A stretch of DNA of 64,000 nucleotides from Alisma plantago-aquatica (Eukaryota > Streptophyta > Magnoliopsida > Alismatales > Alismataceae): contig OY856409.1 of assembly GCA_963693085.1 (NCBI GenBank), positions 663,181,591 through 663,245,590 on the forward strand, written 5' to 3'. Positions 21,107 through 31,538 of the stretch are shown piece after piece. The first letter of the stretch is position 1. Every line of letters begins with the position of its first letter. The translations under genes and the position numbers were made by a program. The notes under the pieces are model-generated. The model saw only the letters and a list, made by a program, of their open reading frames with translations. It was not told the origin of the DNA and searched no databases.

Positions 21107-24100
21107 ATATTTAAACTTCGCCTATGTTTTTGTACATTTTGTGCAAACTTAGCCGACCCCAAGCCCGGGTAAAAGGAGGGTTCGTCGTAGGTTGACAGCC
21201 AGCCTATAAAAACTTTGTCGCTCTTTCTATGACATGGATTCTTATAAAAATTTCGTTGGAGCGTCCCTACCGAGCGGCGCGCAGCATCAACACCCGGATG
21301 CAGTGATAAATGTGCAAGGAGTTTCGACACAGCGGCGCCCGGTTGTATTCGAAGGACAGACAAGGGTTTCCACATCTTGGACGGGTGTGGGTAAAGAAGC
21401 TAGTCCCGCTGCATCATCACCCGGATGCAGTGAAAAATGTACAAGAATTTTCACATCTTGGACGGGTGTGGGTAAAGAAGCTAGTCCCGCCACATCATTG
21501 CTCGGATGTAGTAACAATGTGCAAGGGCAACATTTTCGACGAAGGCAAGTAAAGAAGCAAGTTCAACAAAAAAGGATTAGAGTTGGATCTTGGAATATTG
21601 GCTTTTTGACAGGAAAATCTTTGGAGATAGTGGATACCATGATGAGAAGAAAAATCAATATAGCTTGCTTGCAGGAAACTAAGTGGACAGGGGAACGTTG
21701 TAGAGAGATACTGGATACAAAATTTGGTATACATGTATTGATAAACATAGAAATGGCGTCGGTATTATTGTTGATAAGATGTTGAAGGATGATGTTGTCA
21801 AGATTACTAGGATGGGTGATAGAATCATAGCTATCAAGGTTGTTCTTGGGGGAAATTTTTAACATTATCAGCGCTTATGCCCCCCAAGTTGGCCTTGGCG
21901 AGGAGGTTAAGAAGGATTTTTGGGATGACATGGATGAATTGATGCAGGGAATACTGACAGAGGAGAAGATCATTATTGGGAGTGATTTAAATGGCCATGT
22001 GGGGAGTAGCAATGCCGGATATGAGAGAGTTCATGGTGGTTTTGGATATGGCAACAGAAATGGAGAAGGAGAGAGGATATTAGATTTTACAGTTGCATAT
22101 ATTATGATTTTGGCAAACACCCATTTCTAGAAAAGAGAATCTCATAAGATTACTTTCAAGAGTGGGCGCAATTGTAGCCAAATTGATTACCTCCTTACGA
22201 GGCGGGTGGATCGCAAAGTATGCAAGGACTGTAAAGTGATACCTGGCGAAGAACTCACGACCCAACATAGGTTGGTGGTTTTGGATATTAACATGAAGAT
22301 CAATAAAGGCAAGCATAACAGAAACCAAGATAGCAGGATCAAGTGGTGGAATCTTAAAGGAGAAAAGAAATTGACTTTTCATGATAAACTCATCAAGGAG
22401 GGAACTTGGAAGTTGGAGTCTGTTGTTAACACTATGTGGCATAACATGAGCTCTTACATAACAAAAATTGCCAAAGAGGTTTTGGGAGAGTCCAAAGGTT
22501 GTGGGCCTCCACAGAAAGAGACTTGGTGGTGGAATGAAGAAGTACAGAAGGCTATTAAACTGAAAAGGGAGATCTATAGGAGCTTGCCCAAATCTCGAGA
22601 TGATGCAACATTCCAAAGATACAAGCAAGCAAAGAAAGAAGCGAAAAAGATTGTTCAGGAGGCAAGGTCTAGATACTTTGATGATATTTATAAGAAGTTG
22701 GACACAAGAGAAGGGGAAAAAGATATATATAAAATGGCTCGTATAAGAGAAAGAAAAGGAAGAGACTTGAGTCAAGTAAAATGCATCAAGAATGAAGATG
22801 GTAGAGTGATGGTGAAGGATGATGATATTAAGAACCAATGGAGAAATTACTTCCATAAGCTTTTCAATGGAGATACTGCAAATAATGTTCGAGACTCGTC
22901 TGACATGAATACAAGAGATATCATTTACACACGACGAGTTTCACTATTTGAGGTCAACAATGCTTTGAAAAAGATGAAAAGTGAGAAAGGCATGCGGACC
23001 AGACGGTATTCCCATTGATGTTTGGAAGAGTATGGGGATGAAAGAGTTATGTGGTTAACAAATTTCTTTAACAAGATCATGAAGACCAAGAAGATGTTAG
23101 ATGAGTGGAGAAATAGCACTATAGTCCTCATCTACAAGAACAAAGGTGATGTTCAGAACTGCACAAACTACAGAGGTATCAAGTTGATGAGTCACACAAT
23201 GAAACTTTTAGGAGAGGATTATTGAGCAGAGGTTACGATCTACAACACAGATATCAAACAACCAATTTGGTTTCATGCCTGGTAGATCAACAACAGATGT
23301 TATTTTTTTGATAAGGAGGCTTATGGAGAAGTATAGAGAAAGCAAAAGAGATCTTCATATGATTTTTATTGACTTGGAAAAGGCTTATGATCGAGTACCC
23401 AGGGAAGTGTTGTGGATGGTTTTGAAGAAAAAGGGTGTGTCAATCCAATACATTGATTTGATTAAAGACATGTATGATAGCTCTACTGCAAGTGTGAAGA
23501 CTCCTGGAGGTGAGACACCAACTTTTCCTATTACAGTTGGGGTACACCAAGGATCCACACTCAGCCCATATCTGTTCGTTCTTGTTATGGATGAGTTGAC
23601 AAAGAATGTACAGGATGATATTCCTTGGTGTATGTTATTTGCTGATGATATTGTATTGTTGACGAAACTAAAGATGGATTGAATGATAAAGTTGAACTTT
23701 GGAGAAAAGCATTGGAATCAAATGGATTGATGATTAGGAGTAAAACTGAGTATATGCATTTAAAAACTTCAGCCTTTGCAACTTCAGTCAATCTCGTAGT
23801 GTGAATGGTGGAGTCAAGTTGGACAGAGTAGATATACCAAAATGTGATAAATTTTGTTAATTGGGTTCTATTATTCAAATAGATGGGGATGTCCAAAATG
23901 ACGTTTCTCACAGGATCACTGCAGGATGGTTGAAATAGACGAGTGCAACTGGAGTTTTATGTGATCGAAAGATCCCTCTCAGACTAAAAAGCAAGTTTTA
24001 AAGAACTGATATACGGCCAGCCATGCTCTATGAGAGTGAATGTTGGGAGGTGAAGAAACAAGTTCTCAATAAGATGAACGTGGCTAAAATGTATATGCTG

Positions 24101-24450
24101 AGATGGATGTGTGGGAAGACACGAAAAGATCGCTTGAGAAATGACTATATTAGGAATAAAGTGGGGGTGGCTAGCATTGTGGACAAGTTGCGCGGGGGCT
24201 GTCTCAGATGGTACGGACATGTGCAACGCAGACCGCCTAATGCACCTATACGAAGCGATGCTATTGAGGCAAGCACAATTAATAGAAGAAGAGGAAGACC
24301 TAAATTAACATGGGAAGAGCTTATAAAGAGAGACTTTGAGTCTCTACATCTTAACCAGAATATGACCCATGATAGAGCTGAATGGAAACGAAGGATCCAT
24401 GCAGCCGACCCCAACATAGTTGGGACTGAGGCTTAGATGATGATGACGAC
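21107..24450 (+). mobile_element. Full-length RTE-type LINE with 20-bp target duplication
   Basis: A 20-bp direct repeat (GACTCC...ATATTTT) at 21087-21106 and 24451-24470 exactly brackets the element, giving a length of 3344 bp. This is close to the usual size of RTE-clade LINEs. It carries an APE-type endonuclease followed by reverse transcriptase and the RTE C-terminal region, and ends in a short ATGATGATGACGACGAC tail rather than poly(A), as RTE elements do. The coding frame has several frameshifts and stops, so the copy is dead although structurally complete at both ends. Confidence 0.95.
21234..24436 (+). pseudogene. RTE LINE ORF (endonuclease-reverse transcriptase), frame-damaged
   Basis: The ATG at 21234 gives MDSYKNFVGASLPSG. 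The endonuclease part shows RVGSWNIGFLTGKSLEI (about 21579), CLQETKWTG, NGVGIIVDKML, ISAYAPQVGL, GSDLNGHVGS (about 21979) and RNCSQIDYLLTRR. The family's SDH near its end reads TQH. The RT part shows [68 protein letters not shown] and the catalytic FADD (23638-23649). The C-terminal part shows ECWEVKK, MLRWMCG, RWYGHVQRR and RRRGRPKLTWEELIKRD. Frameshifts lie near 21735, 21850, 22990-23030, 23225 and after 23680. A TAG lies at 22128-22130. Not functional. Confidence 0.92.
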
Positions 24451-24470
24451 GACTCCTGATTTTATATTTT
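24451..24470. repeat. LINE target-site duplication, right copy
   Basis: Identical to 21087-21106, immediately after the ATG/ACG tail. Confidence 0.95.
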
Positions 24471-24619
24471 GACTGTAAATTTAGCCATACATTGATACAA
24501 TATTGTCTACATGTATGCATATAGCATGCAAGACTACAGATTAGAAGTGGTCTGTCCCACAAGAATTCCCATAGGTGATAACTCCAGCGGAGTTACCTCC
24601 GCGTGTCGAGGGTGGGGCC

Positions 24620-25400
24620 AGCGGAATTTTGGGTAACCAGTCATAGTGGTCAATTGTGGTACCCTTATTTAACCCACCTCAGTCCCATCGAGCATTCATG
24701 GTTTGTGGGGTCTTTGGGGAGAAATCCTTTAGTGGAAGTTCATATATAGTTCTAATACCAACAGGGGTTGAATCATAATATAATATCTTGGTTAGATTGT
24801 GGCTTGAGCCATCAAAGCAGTGTAATGGTCATTTATTTACCTACGTTGCACCAGTCATGCCTTCACGGATTATCAAATCCTAAGGGGAATCCTTCCTCCT
24901 TTGGGCTTCCTTACATAAATAAGTATTTGTGCAAATGTGTACAGGAATGCATGCAAAAGTATGATGAAATGGCATATGAACTATTGTATTAGCTTGGAGG
25001 CCCCAGGTCGAAATGCGAGGGTTACTTAAATATGGGCTTACCTATTAGTATTGTGGTTTGTGCCAAAGGTGCATTGCAATAGCCCTTGATTTACCTACTC
25101 CCTCGAGTTGAGCCTCCGTGAATTATGAGATTGTCGGGGAGTTTTGCCCCCTTTAGGCTTCCATGTACATACATACTTGGAAGAGTTTAGTGTAATTATC
25201 ACTGGACCATGTTGCAAACTAGGAGATCTCATGTACCATTCCAACTACATCAGAATGATTTCGTTGGTTATTTATTGGTTATTGACTTATTTCGTTCGTG
25301 CCACCAGTGCATTGTGTAGGCCCTCGTTTTGCTTGCCATCTCATGCTGGGCCTCTGCAAGGATACGGGCCCTATACACGTATCTTTCATACACTATAAAC
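24620..25400. repeat. Diverged tandem repeat, period about 250 bp
   Basis: At least three units are recognisable. They share ATTTACCTAC, a CCTYCRYGRATTATSARAT core, CTTTGGGCTTCC or CTTTAGGCTTCC, then ACATA. Examples start near 24830 and 25088. A further shared block, GTGCCA..AGTGCATTG.., occurs near 25064 and 25299. No coding potential is convincing. Confidence 0.5.
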
Positions 25401-25938
25401 CCTTGGAAAAAATCATACAAGTCCCATTCTACTTTGATATTATACAATCAATATTCCCACTATTTACATTTCTTTTTATAATTATCATGCCATTTTTTGG
25501 CTCTAGGTCCCTTATAATATGCCCAACTCTCCAGTATATTACCTTCTTCCACTCTATTCCTTACCAAGATAGAACTTGTGGTTATATATTAGACAATCTC
25601 AACTAAAGGGGTATGACATAGACATGAACAAAATGTGAGGAATGCCAGACTGAGAATTAGTTACTGACAGAAATATAGTTCAGAAAAACTTTGTAGTCAT
25701 CTTGAAGTTTAATAGAGATGGAGTTATTTTTAGAAGAGCCCCATAGTAAGAGAAACAACGGCACTCAAATTGCTTTTGAGCTACTCTTTTGTAAGATTCA
25801 AGACATTCACAGTTACAGCAAAAAGAAAGACACATCAACCTGAAAAATGGGAAGCAAAACATGCAAAGCTGGTTTCGGAAGAAAGGTAGATTTGACATTG
25901 AAAGGAAAGAAAGAGAAGCTAATAAAATTAAAGACAGA
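25401..25938. other. Presumed start of the receptor-kinase intron, no gene
   Basis: AT-rich, with stops in all frames. On the minus strand it directly follows the exon-1 splice donor. None of the expected downstream kinase motifs (DVYAFGV-like, ITGRKAL-like, RPDMGHAV-like) is visible. Confidence 0.6.
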
Positions 25939-25944
25939 ACTTAC
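25939..25944 (-). other. Splice donor of kinase exon 1
   Basis: On the minus strand the sequence reads GCAA then GTAAGT, the consensus donor, directly after the codons for PEYA. It falls at the kinase position where I recall TMK-family genes having their intron. The intron phase is 1. Confidence 0.8.
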
Positions 25945-28222
25945 TTGCATATTCAGGTGCAAGATAGCCAAAAGTCCCTGCCAACCTTGTTTCAATAGAA
26001 TGTTTACCATCTGGGGCCAATTTAACCAACCCAAAATCCGAAACTTTAGCACGCATGTCATTGTCGATAAGTATATTGGAAGGCTTGAGATCCCTATGAA
26101 TAAAGCTTTTCTGAGCTAAAGTATGCAAGTATTCCAATCCTCTAGCCACATCCAAGGCTATAGTTAACCTCTGCTTCCAGTTTAGAGGGGTGTATCCCTT
26201 CTCAATCCCATCAAATATGTGCTGTCCAAGTGTTCCCTGAGGCATATACTCATAGACCAAAAGGCGCTCGTTGCCATCCACGCAGAAGCCCAATAAGGCA
26301 ACCAGGTGCCTATGCCTTACTTTGGTAAGAACCCCAATTTCTGCCTGGAATTCAGTCATGCCCTTCTTGCCCATCTGACTGCATTCCATCCTCTTCACTG
26401 CAATCAATGTACCATCGGGCATTTCACCTTTATAAACCACACCAAAACCACCCATGCCAAGAACATTTTCATCGGTGAAATCTCTTGTGGCTAGTCGGAG
26501 GGCCTGGATGGACATAAACGTGGCATCCGACCCGATCATGTAGGCGTTCCCATTGCTGCCACTGCTTTCGTTAGATTGGTTGCCCATGGCAACTGCTCCT
26601 TTCTTGCTTGAAGGGCTTTGCTTTTGAGACTTTTTTACATCAGGGGGGAACTGCTGGTTTCTTTTCTTCCTGCGGTATACATAGAAAGCACCCCCCAATG
26701 CAGCAACAAGTGTAACGATGACCACCAGCAGAACAATCCACAGAGAAGACTTTTTACCAGGAGCTCCGTCTGAGGCACTTCCACTTCCTCTTCCGCTGCT
26801 GCCTCCACTGTCTATTTCTTTTCCAAGTAATGGGTTTCCAGAAGAGACGAACTTCACCTTGGGATCAAAAGTTGGGACTTTTCCAGTGAGGTTGTTGTTG
26901 GAAACATCCAGGCTCTGCAACTGGGGGAGTTTAGTTAGGCCATCCGGGATACTTCCAGTGAGGTTGTTGTCGTTGAGGATGATGCTCTTCAGGGAGGAAA
27001 TATCTGCTATTGCAGGTGAGATAGTTCCCCCAAGCCTCTGGTTTGCAAGATTGAGCAAAGTGATGTTCCCTTGAGGATCACATGTGACAAACATCCAGCT
27101 ACTACAAGGGTCATTTCCCTTCCACGAGGTGGCAAACACAGCCGGGTACCCGAACCCTTGGGCCACATTGAGCAGTGCCGTGACGCGAGGGTCACAAGGC
27201 CCGGGTTTGGGATTGCAGAAGTTGTTGCCCTTCTGGTCACCGCCGCTCCACACAGTGGGGTTCTTGAACTCCGGGACGGGACCCTGGAGAAGATTGCTGG
27301 AAATCTGGACATCTTCGAGTGCAGGGAGGGTGGTGAGGGACGGCGGGACAGGCCCGGTGAGATGGTTCCCACGGAGGATGAGGTTGGTGAGGGAAGTGAG
27401 GTTAGAGAGATCCGGGATGGGTCCCGAGAAGTTGTTCGACTGAAGCATGACAACCTGGAGCTGTGTCATGGACGCGAGGACGTCGATCCGGCCGGACATC
27501 TGCGTCGTCTTCTGGTTATTGACGTCAAGCTCCCTCAACCCGGACCCGCGGAAGGAGTCCGGGATGCCCCCGACGAGGTCGTTGTAAGAGAGGCGGAGCA
27601 CCTGAAGGCTGGGCATCGTGCCCAGGAAGTCCGGGATGGTGCCTGACAAGCTGGCGTTCATGGCTTTGAAGGAGACGAGGTTGGCGGACCCTGAGAGTGT
27701 TTCAGGGATGGTCCAATTGCCAAGAGGGTTGTGCTCGAGGGACACGTTGGCGAGGGCGGTGAGGCCGGAGAAGAAGGATGGGGTGATGGAGGTGAAGCTG
27801 TTGTTGTTGAGGTAGATCTCCTGGAGAGATGACATGCCGTCTAGGGAAGGGAGCGGGCCGGAGATGGCGTTTTCTTGGAGGGAGAGGGAGCGGAGGGAGC
27901 TGAGGGATGAGATGTCGGGTGGGAGGGTGCCGGTGAGCTGCAGGTCTTGAAGGTTGATGGAGGCGACCCTGTCCCCGTTGCAACTGACGCCGGGCCACTT
28001 GGTGCCGCCGCAAGGGTCGGCGCCCGGAGCGGAGGACCAGCCCTTCGGAAGGCCGTTCAGGGTTTTCGCTAGGGCCTGCATCGCCGCGGCGTCGCCGGGG
28101 TTTGTGGCGGCGGAGGCCGGAGCGGGGAGGTGGGAGAGGAGGAAGAGGAGGGTGGAGAAGAAGACGGGGAAAAGAGCATGGTGGTTGTCTCCCTTCCTCT
28201 TCTTCTTCTCCATTACGGGCAT
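25945..28222 (-). CDS. TMK-like LRR receptor kinase, exon 1 (3' end not in window)
   Basis: The first in-frame ATG is at 28222; 759 codons plus one base run to the GTAAGT donor. The signal peptide is about residues 1-38 (ALFPVFFSTLLFLLSHLPAPASA). The ectodomain has two LRR blocks (about 85-320 and 385-455) split by a Cys-containing island (NNFCNPKPGPCDP, NDPCSSW), the layout typical of TMK kinases. The membrane helix is about 493-517 (LWIVLLVVIVTLVAALGGAF), followed by a basic stop-transfer. The kinase has GMGGFGVVYKG, the ATP-binding Lys in IAVKR (about 610), HRDLKPSN (709), DFG (729) and APE (755). Known TMKs act at the plasma membrane in auxin and growth signalling. The C-terminal third of the kinase must come from another exon, which I do not find in this window. 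TMK membership is well supported; the exact orthologue is not assigned. Confidence 0.93.
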
Positions 28223-28760
28223 GGGGAAAGGAAGAGAGAGGAAGAGAAGGAGAAGCAGCAATGAGGCAAGTTTGTTGCCGGAATGGAATGTGGCTAGGGA
28301 TAGAGATCAGATTGATTGAGTTCCTACCGCAGCCAAATCAGTCTGGCCGAATGTGGCCGAGGAAGAAGATCTTCCTGTATTCCAGATGATTTTCTCCTCC
28401 TTGTTATCGTTCTGGCTTCAACTCCACCATTCTTTTCCCTCCGAACGTTCAGTCCGCTTGAGACAGGGTGACGATCTCTCTCTCTCTCTCTGCCTACCTG
28501 TCTGCGCGTCTGTTTCTCTTTCTAGGTATCTCTATCCTGCAACCGCAATGTTGCTGTCGCTGGCATCCTCCCCTCCGTCGTTGGCGTCGCAGTGTATACC
28601 ATATGCGGAAAAGGGTTGCGATCGGAAAGGTAGCGTGGGGGAAGAAGGCACTTTTTTTTCTCAATTGAAATTTAACCGAGGAAGACCACCGCGAGCGGAC
28701 TCACTCTCTTGTCACAGCATGTCGAATGGGATGAACGTAACCCCGCGTTGACAGGCTGCT
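28223..28760 (-). promoter_or_regulatory. 5' UTR/promoter region of the receptor kinase
   Basis: This is the upstream region of the minus-strand gene. A (CT)n run on the plus strand at 28475-28491 is a GA repeat in the gene's sense; such GA/CT runs are common in plant core promoters and 5' UTRs. No TATA box can be assigned with confidence. Open frames here look like chance. Confidence 0.45.
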
Positions 28761-29689
28761 CCTTATCCGACCAGGACTGGTTGCTTTCGTTTTCCAGGCT
28801 AATCCAGCAAGCGAATAATTGTTTTTCGCTTTGTTTATTCGAGTCCTGACTGACTAATAAGCGTCATCAAATTATGTGCGTGAACCTAGGTTGTCTCCTT
28901 TAGTTGTTGCATTAGATACTCAGGTGGCAATGTGCCGTATGCCTTGCTAGACAGGTATGCATGCATGAATGATGCAGATTAACTCTAGGCTGTACCTAGG
29001 GGTGGGTATGGTTTGCTTCTAAATGCCCATTTTCTAGGAGGGGTTAAGTCCATTCCATCCCTAATATTTTTATCGAAAAATTTAGTAATATTAAGATGAA
29101 ATATATCCGGGATCATGTCACATGCAAAATCAGATTGACTTTACCATCCAGAAAGGACTAGCGCGCAGTTTGTTGCCCGCTTGTCTACTGTTTCGATATA
29201 ATTCAGATTTGGCTATAACTACCCACACATTCACTAACCGTTGCACTTCTCATGAAAATCGGATTACATTAAAGGAAACTAGAGATAGTCATAACCGACA
29301 AGATGTTGCAGAGACATGTACGATACGTAGTTCAGTTGCGATAGCATATACATATAATAAAGAGGAGAGAGGGAGAGAGGTATCCCTTATCAAGTCTTTG
29401 CATAATCAACTAGAATTAACAATATATCTAAAAATCTAATAAAGTTATGTATCAAGATAGCTAGCCAACTCAAATCTTCTTCTGTGTCATCTGAGATTTA
29501 TTCCCATGTTCCTGAACCATGACAAACACCATCTAAAATAGAAGTCATATATAATTGAGGTACATTCATCAAATTAACGGAGACGTGACAAATAGATGAA
29601 TTGTATCTCCGTAATCTTGAATCCACATATAAAAGTTTATTGAGAAGCATGTCAGAGGACACCTTCGAGTGGAAATGAGAAAATAATTA
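28761..29689. other. Non-coding DNA, no gene seen
   Basis: AT-rich sequence with only short open frames lacking family motifs. It may hold distal promoter sequence of the kinase gene. Confidence 0.4.
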
Positions 29690-31538
29690 GGTCAAATAAT
29701 TGACTATAAAACAACATGGTGGCCTCCATTACTTCTAAATATGTGTTCCATAAGAAAGCCAAAAACTTTTTGGAAGCTTATCCATGTCACTTCATGCAAG
29801 AAAAGAATACAATATGCATCTATGATATCTAGGACAAAGTCTTTGTTGAACATTTGAGGGACAAGTAGTTGGACGAGTATGATTGACACCATCGTTGCCT
29901 TGTCACAACAATATGGTTTCTTCCAGTTTTGTCACCTCTCATGAATGAACCAAGGAGCGTGCCAGCCTCATCACTGTAAAATTTCTTAATGGCTTGCATC
30001 CAGACTTTGCTCCCTTTTCACAAAATTATACTAGTAGAAAGTTCCCAACCTTGGAAGACGCATTCTATTGTCTACAATGATTCTAGACGTACACCCACAA
30101 CATTGTTCGAACATCCTACCAAACTCACATCTAGTCATGGATGTCGCATCTCGAGGTCAAAAATGCTAGACGTGCTCTTAGATACATGTACAGACATGGA
30201 GGAAGTATTGACCATGGTGCCTAATTTGCAACAATCTCTTCTGTCACGGTCTCCTTGATTGAGTATGAACAACCACTGCAAGCATCTCAACACCCAAATT
30301 TGGGGACTCCATGCCTATGCAAATTGTTGAGGCCTATTTAACACATCTGATGTCCAATTAAGGTTGTATGGGGGGCTCCATGGTAGCATCCAACTCTCCC
30401 TAGACAAATAATTATGGGGCCACACTATCTATACATTAGTGGCATGAGAAACCTACTATTAACTCTTGAATCCTATATTCTTATTTCACCTATCAAACTT
30501 GTGGATGGATCAATTGAAATCACTCAAGAATGTGATAGTGTGAATGTTTACTTATATGTAAACTTTATTCTATTCATTTTATCCCTAATTTTTCCTTTCA
30601 GTATAATATGTGTTGTCAAACTTGCCCTTAAATACAACTTAACATTCGATAGGCATGGTTGTGTGTTACGTGATTCTCAACATTGGATGATTATTGGTAA
30701 GGGTTCTAGAGTTGGTGATGTCTAGTACTTTGGCAACAACACTCTCAGTCTGTAGTTGTTTCTCTTTCATCCCTTCAACTTCATCAATGCCATAAACACC
30801 CCTCCATAGAGAAGCCCAAACATCTGGACCCATGCTTATCTATAGTTTATAAAGCCTTCCATATGAATTTTGTCAATTCTGTAAGCATCGTTGAATTTAT
30901 TTACCTCAAAAAACTTATTTATGTTCAAATGTTTTCTTTGATTTGCTTCATAGTGATAGTTGTGGTCCATTTTAGACCACAAGTTTAAATAGATTTTGAT
31001 ATCTTGGTACCTATACATATGAATTCTCCATAATGACTTGGATGTATTGGTTGAAATATTTTGATGAGATGTTTTGTGTTTTGGAAACCTTTTATAAAAT
31101 GAATTTAGTCTATAATTTTTTTAAATCGTTATTTTAGTATTTGATCATTTTTTAGAATATATAATAGTCTCCATGACATTTTTCTAGCTCAGTAGCTGGA
31201 GCTGTAAACCAAAGATAAGAACCAACACTTGTTGTATATTATTTGGGCTTTTCTATTCCATGGTCGACTACCCAAATCATACTGGATTTGGACCACCCTC
31301 ATTGCATCCTACTTTATCAACTAAAACCATCATATTCTTTTCTAAACAAGATTCCCTTTTCAGTGGTTTTGATGAAGGACTAGATTTTTAGTCTTCCTCT
31401 ACAACTTTTTGACACACTGCCTTTATCTATAACTTTGATCCAAAATAGACAAACTTGATCCATGCCCAGTTAAAATAGTTATTATTGGCTATTCCACATT
31501 CCAAAAAGGTTATAAATGTTATAGTCCAAGAAACTGAC
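29690..31538 (+). pseudogene. Copia-D: eroded Copia gag-pol, 5' part
   Basis: Many stops and shifts, but the Copia order is legible. A gag-like FLNGLHPDFAP lies near 29978. A protease/pre-integrase stretch spans 30414-30722, with LVDGSIEI and, at its end, LTFDRHGCVLRDSQ and MIIGKGSRVGDV. A late integrase segment has LPKSYWIW (about 31268) and IGYSTFQKGYKCYSPRN (about 31482-31533). It is cut at the target duplication CTGAC (31534-31538) of Gypsy-I and continues at 42014. The LTRs could not be found. It is far older than the other elements here. Confidence 0.7.

Noticed and set aside
27071..27646. Plus-strand open frame of 191 codons opposite the kinase exon
   Set aside because: It is the antisense shadow of the GC-rich LRR-coding sequence.
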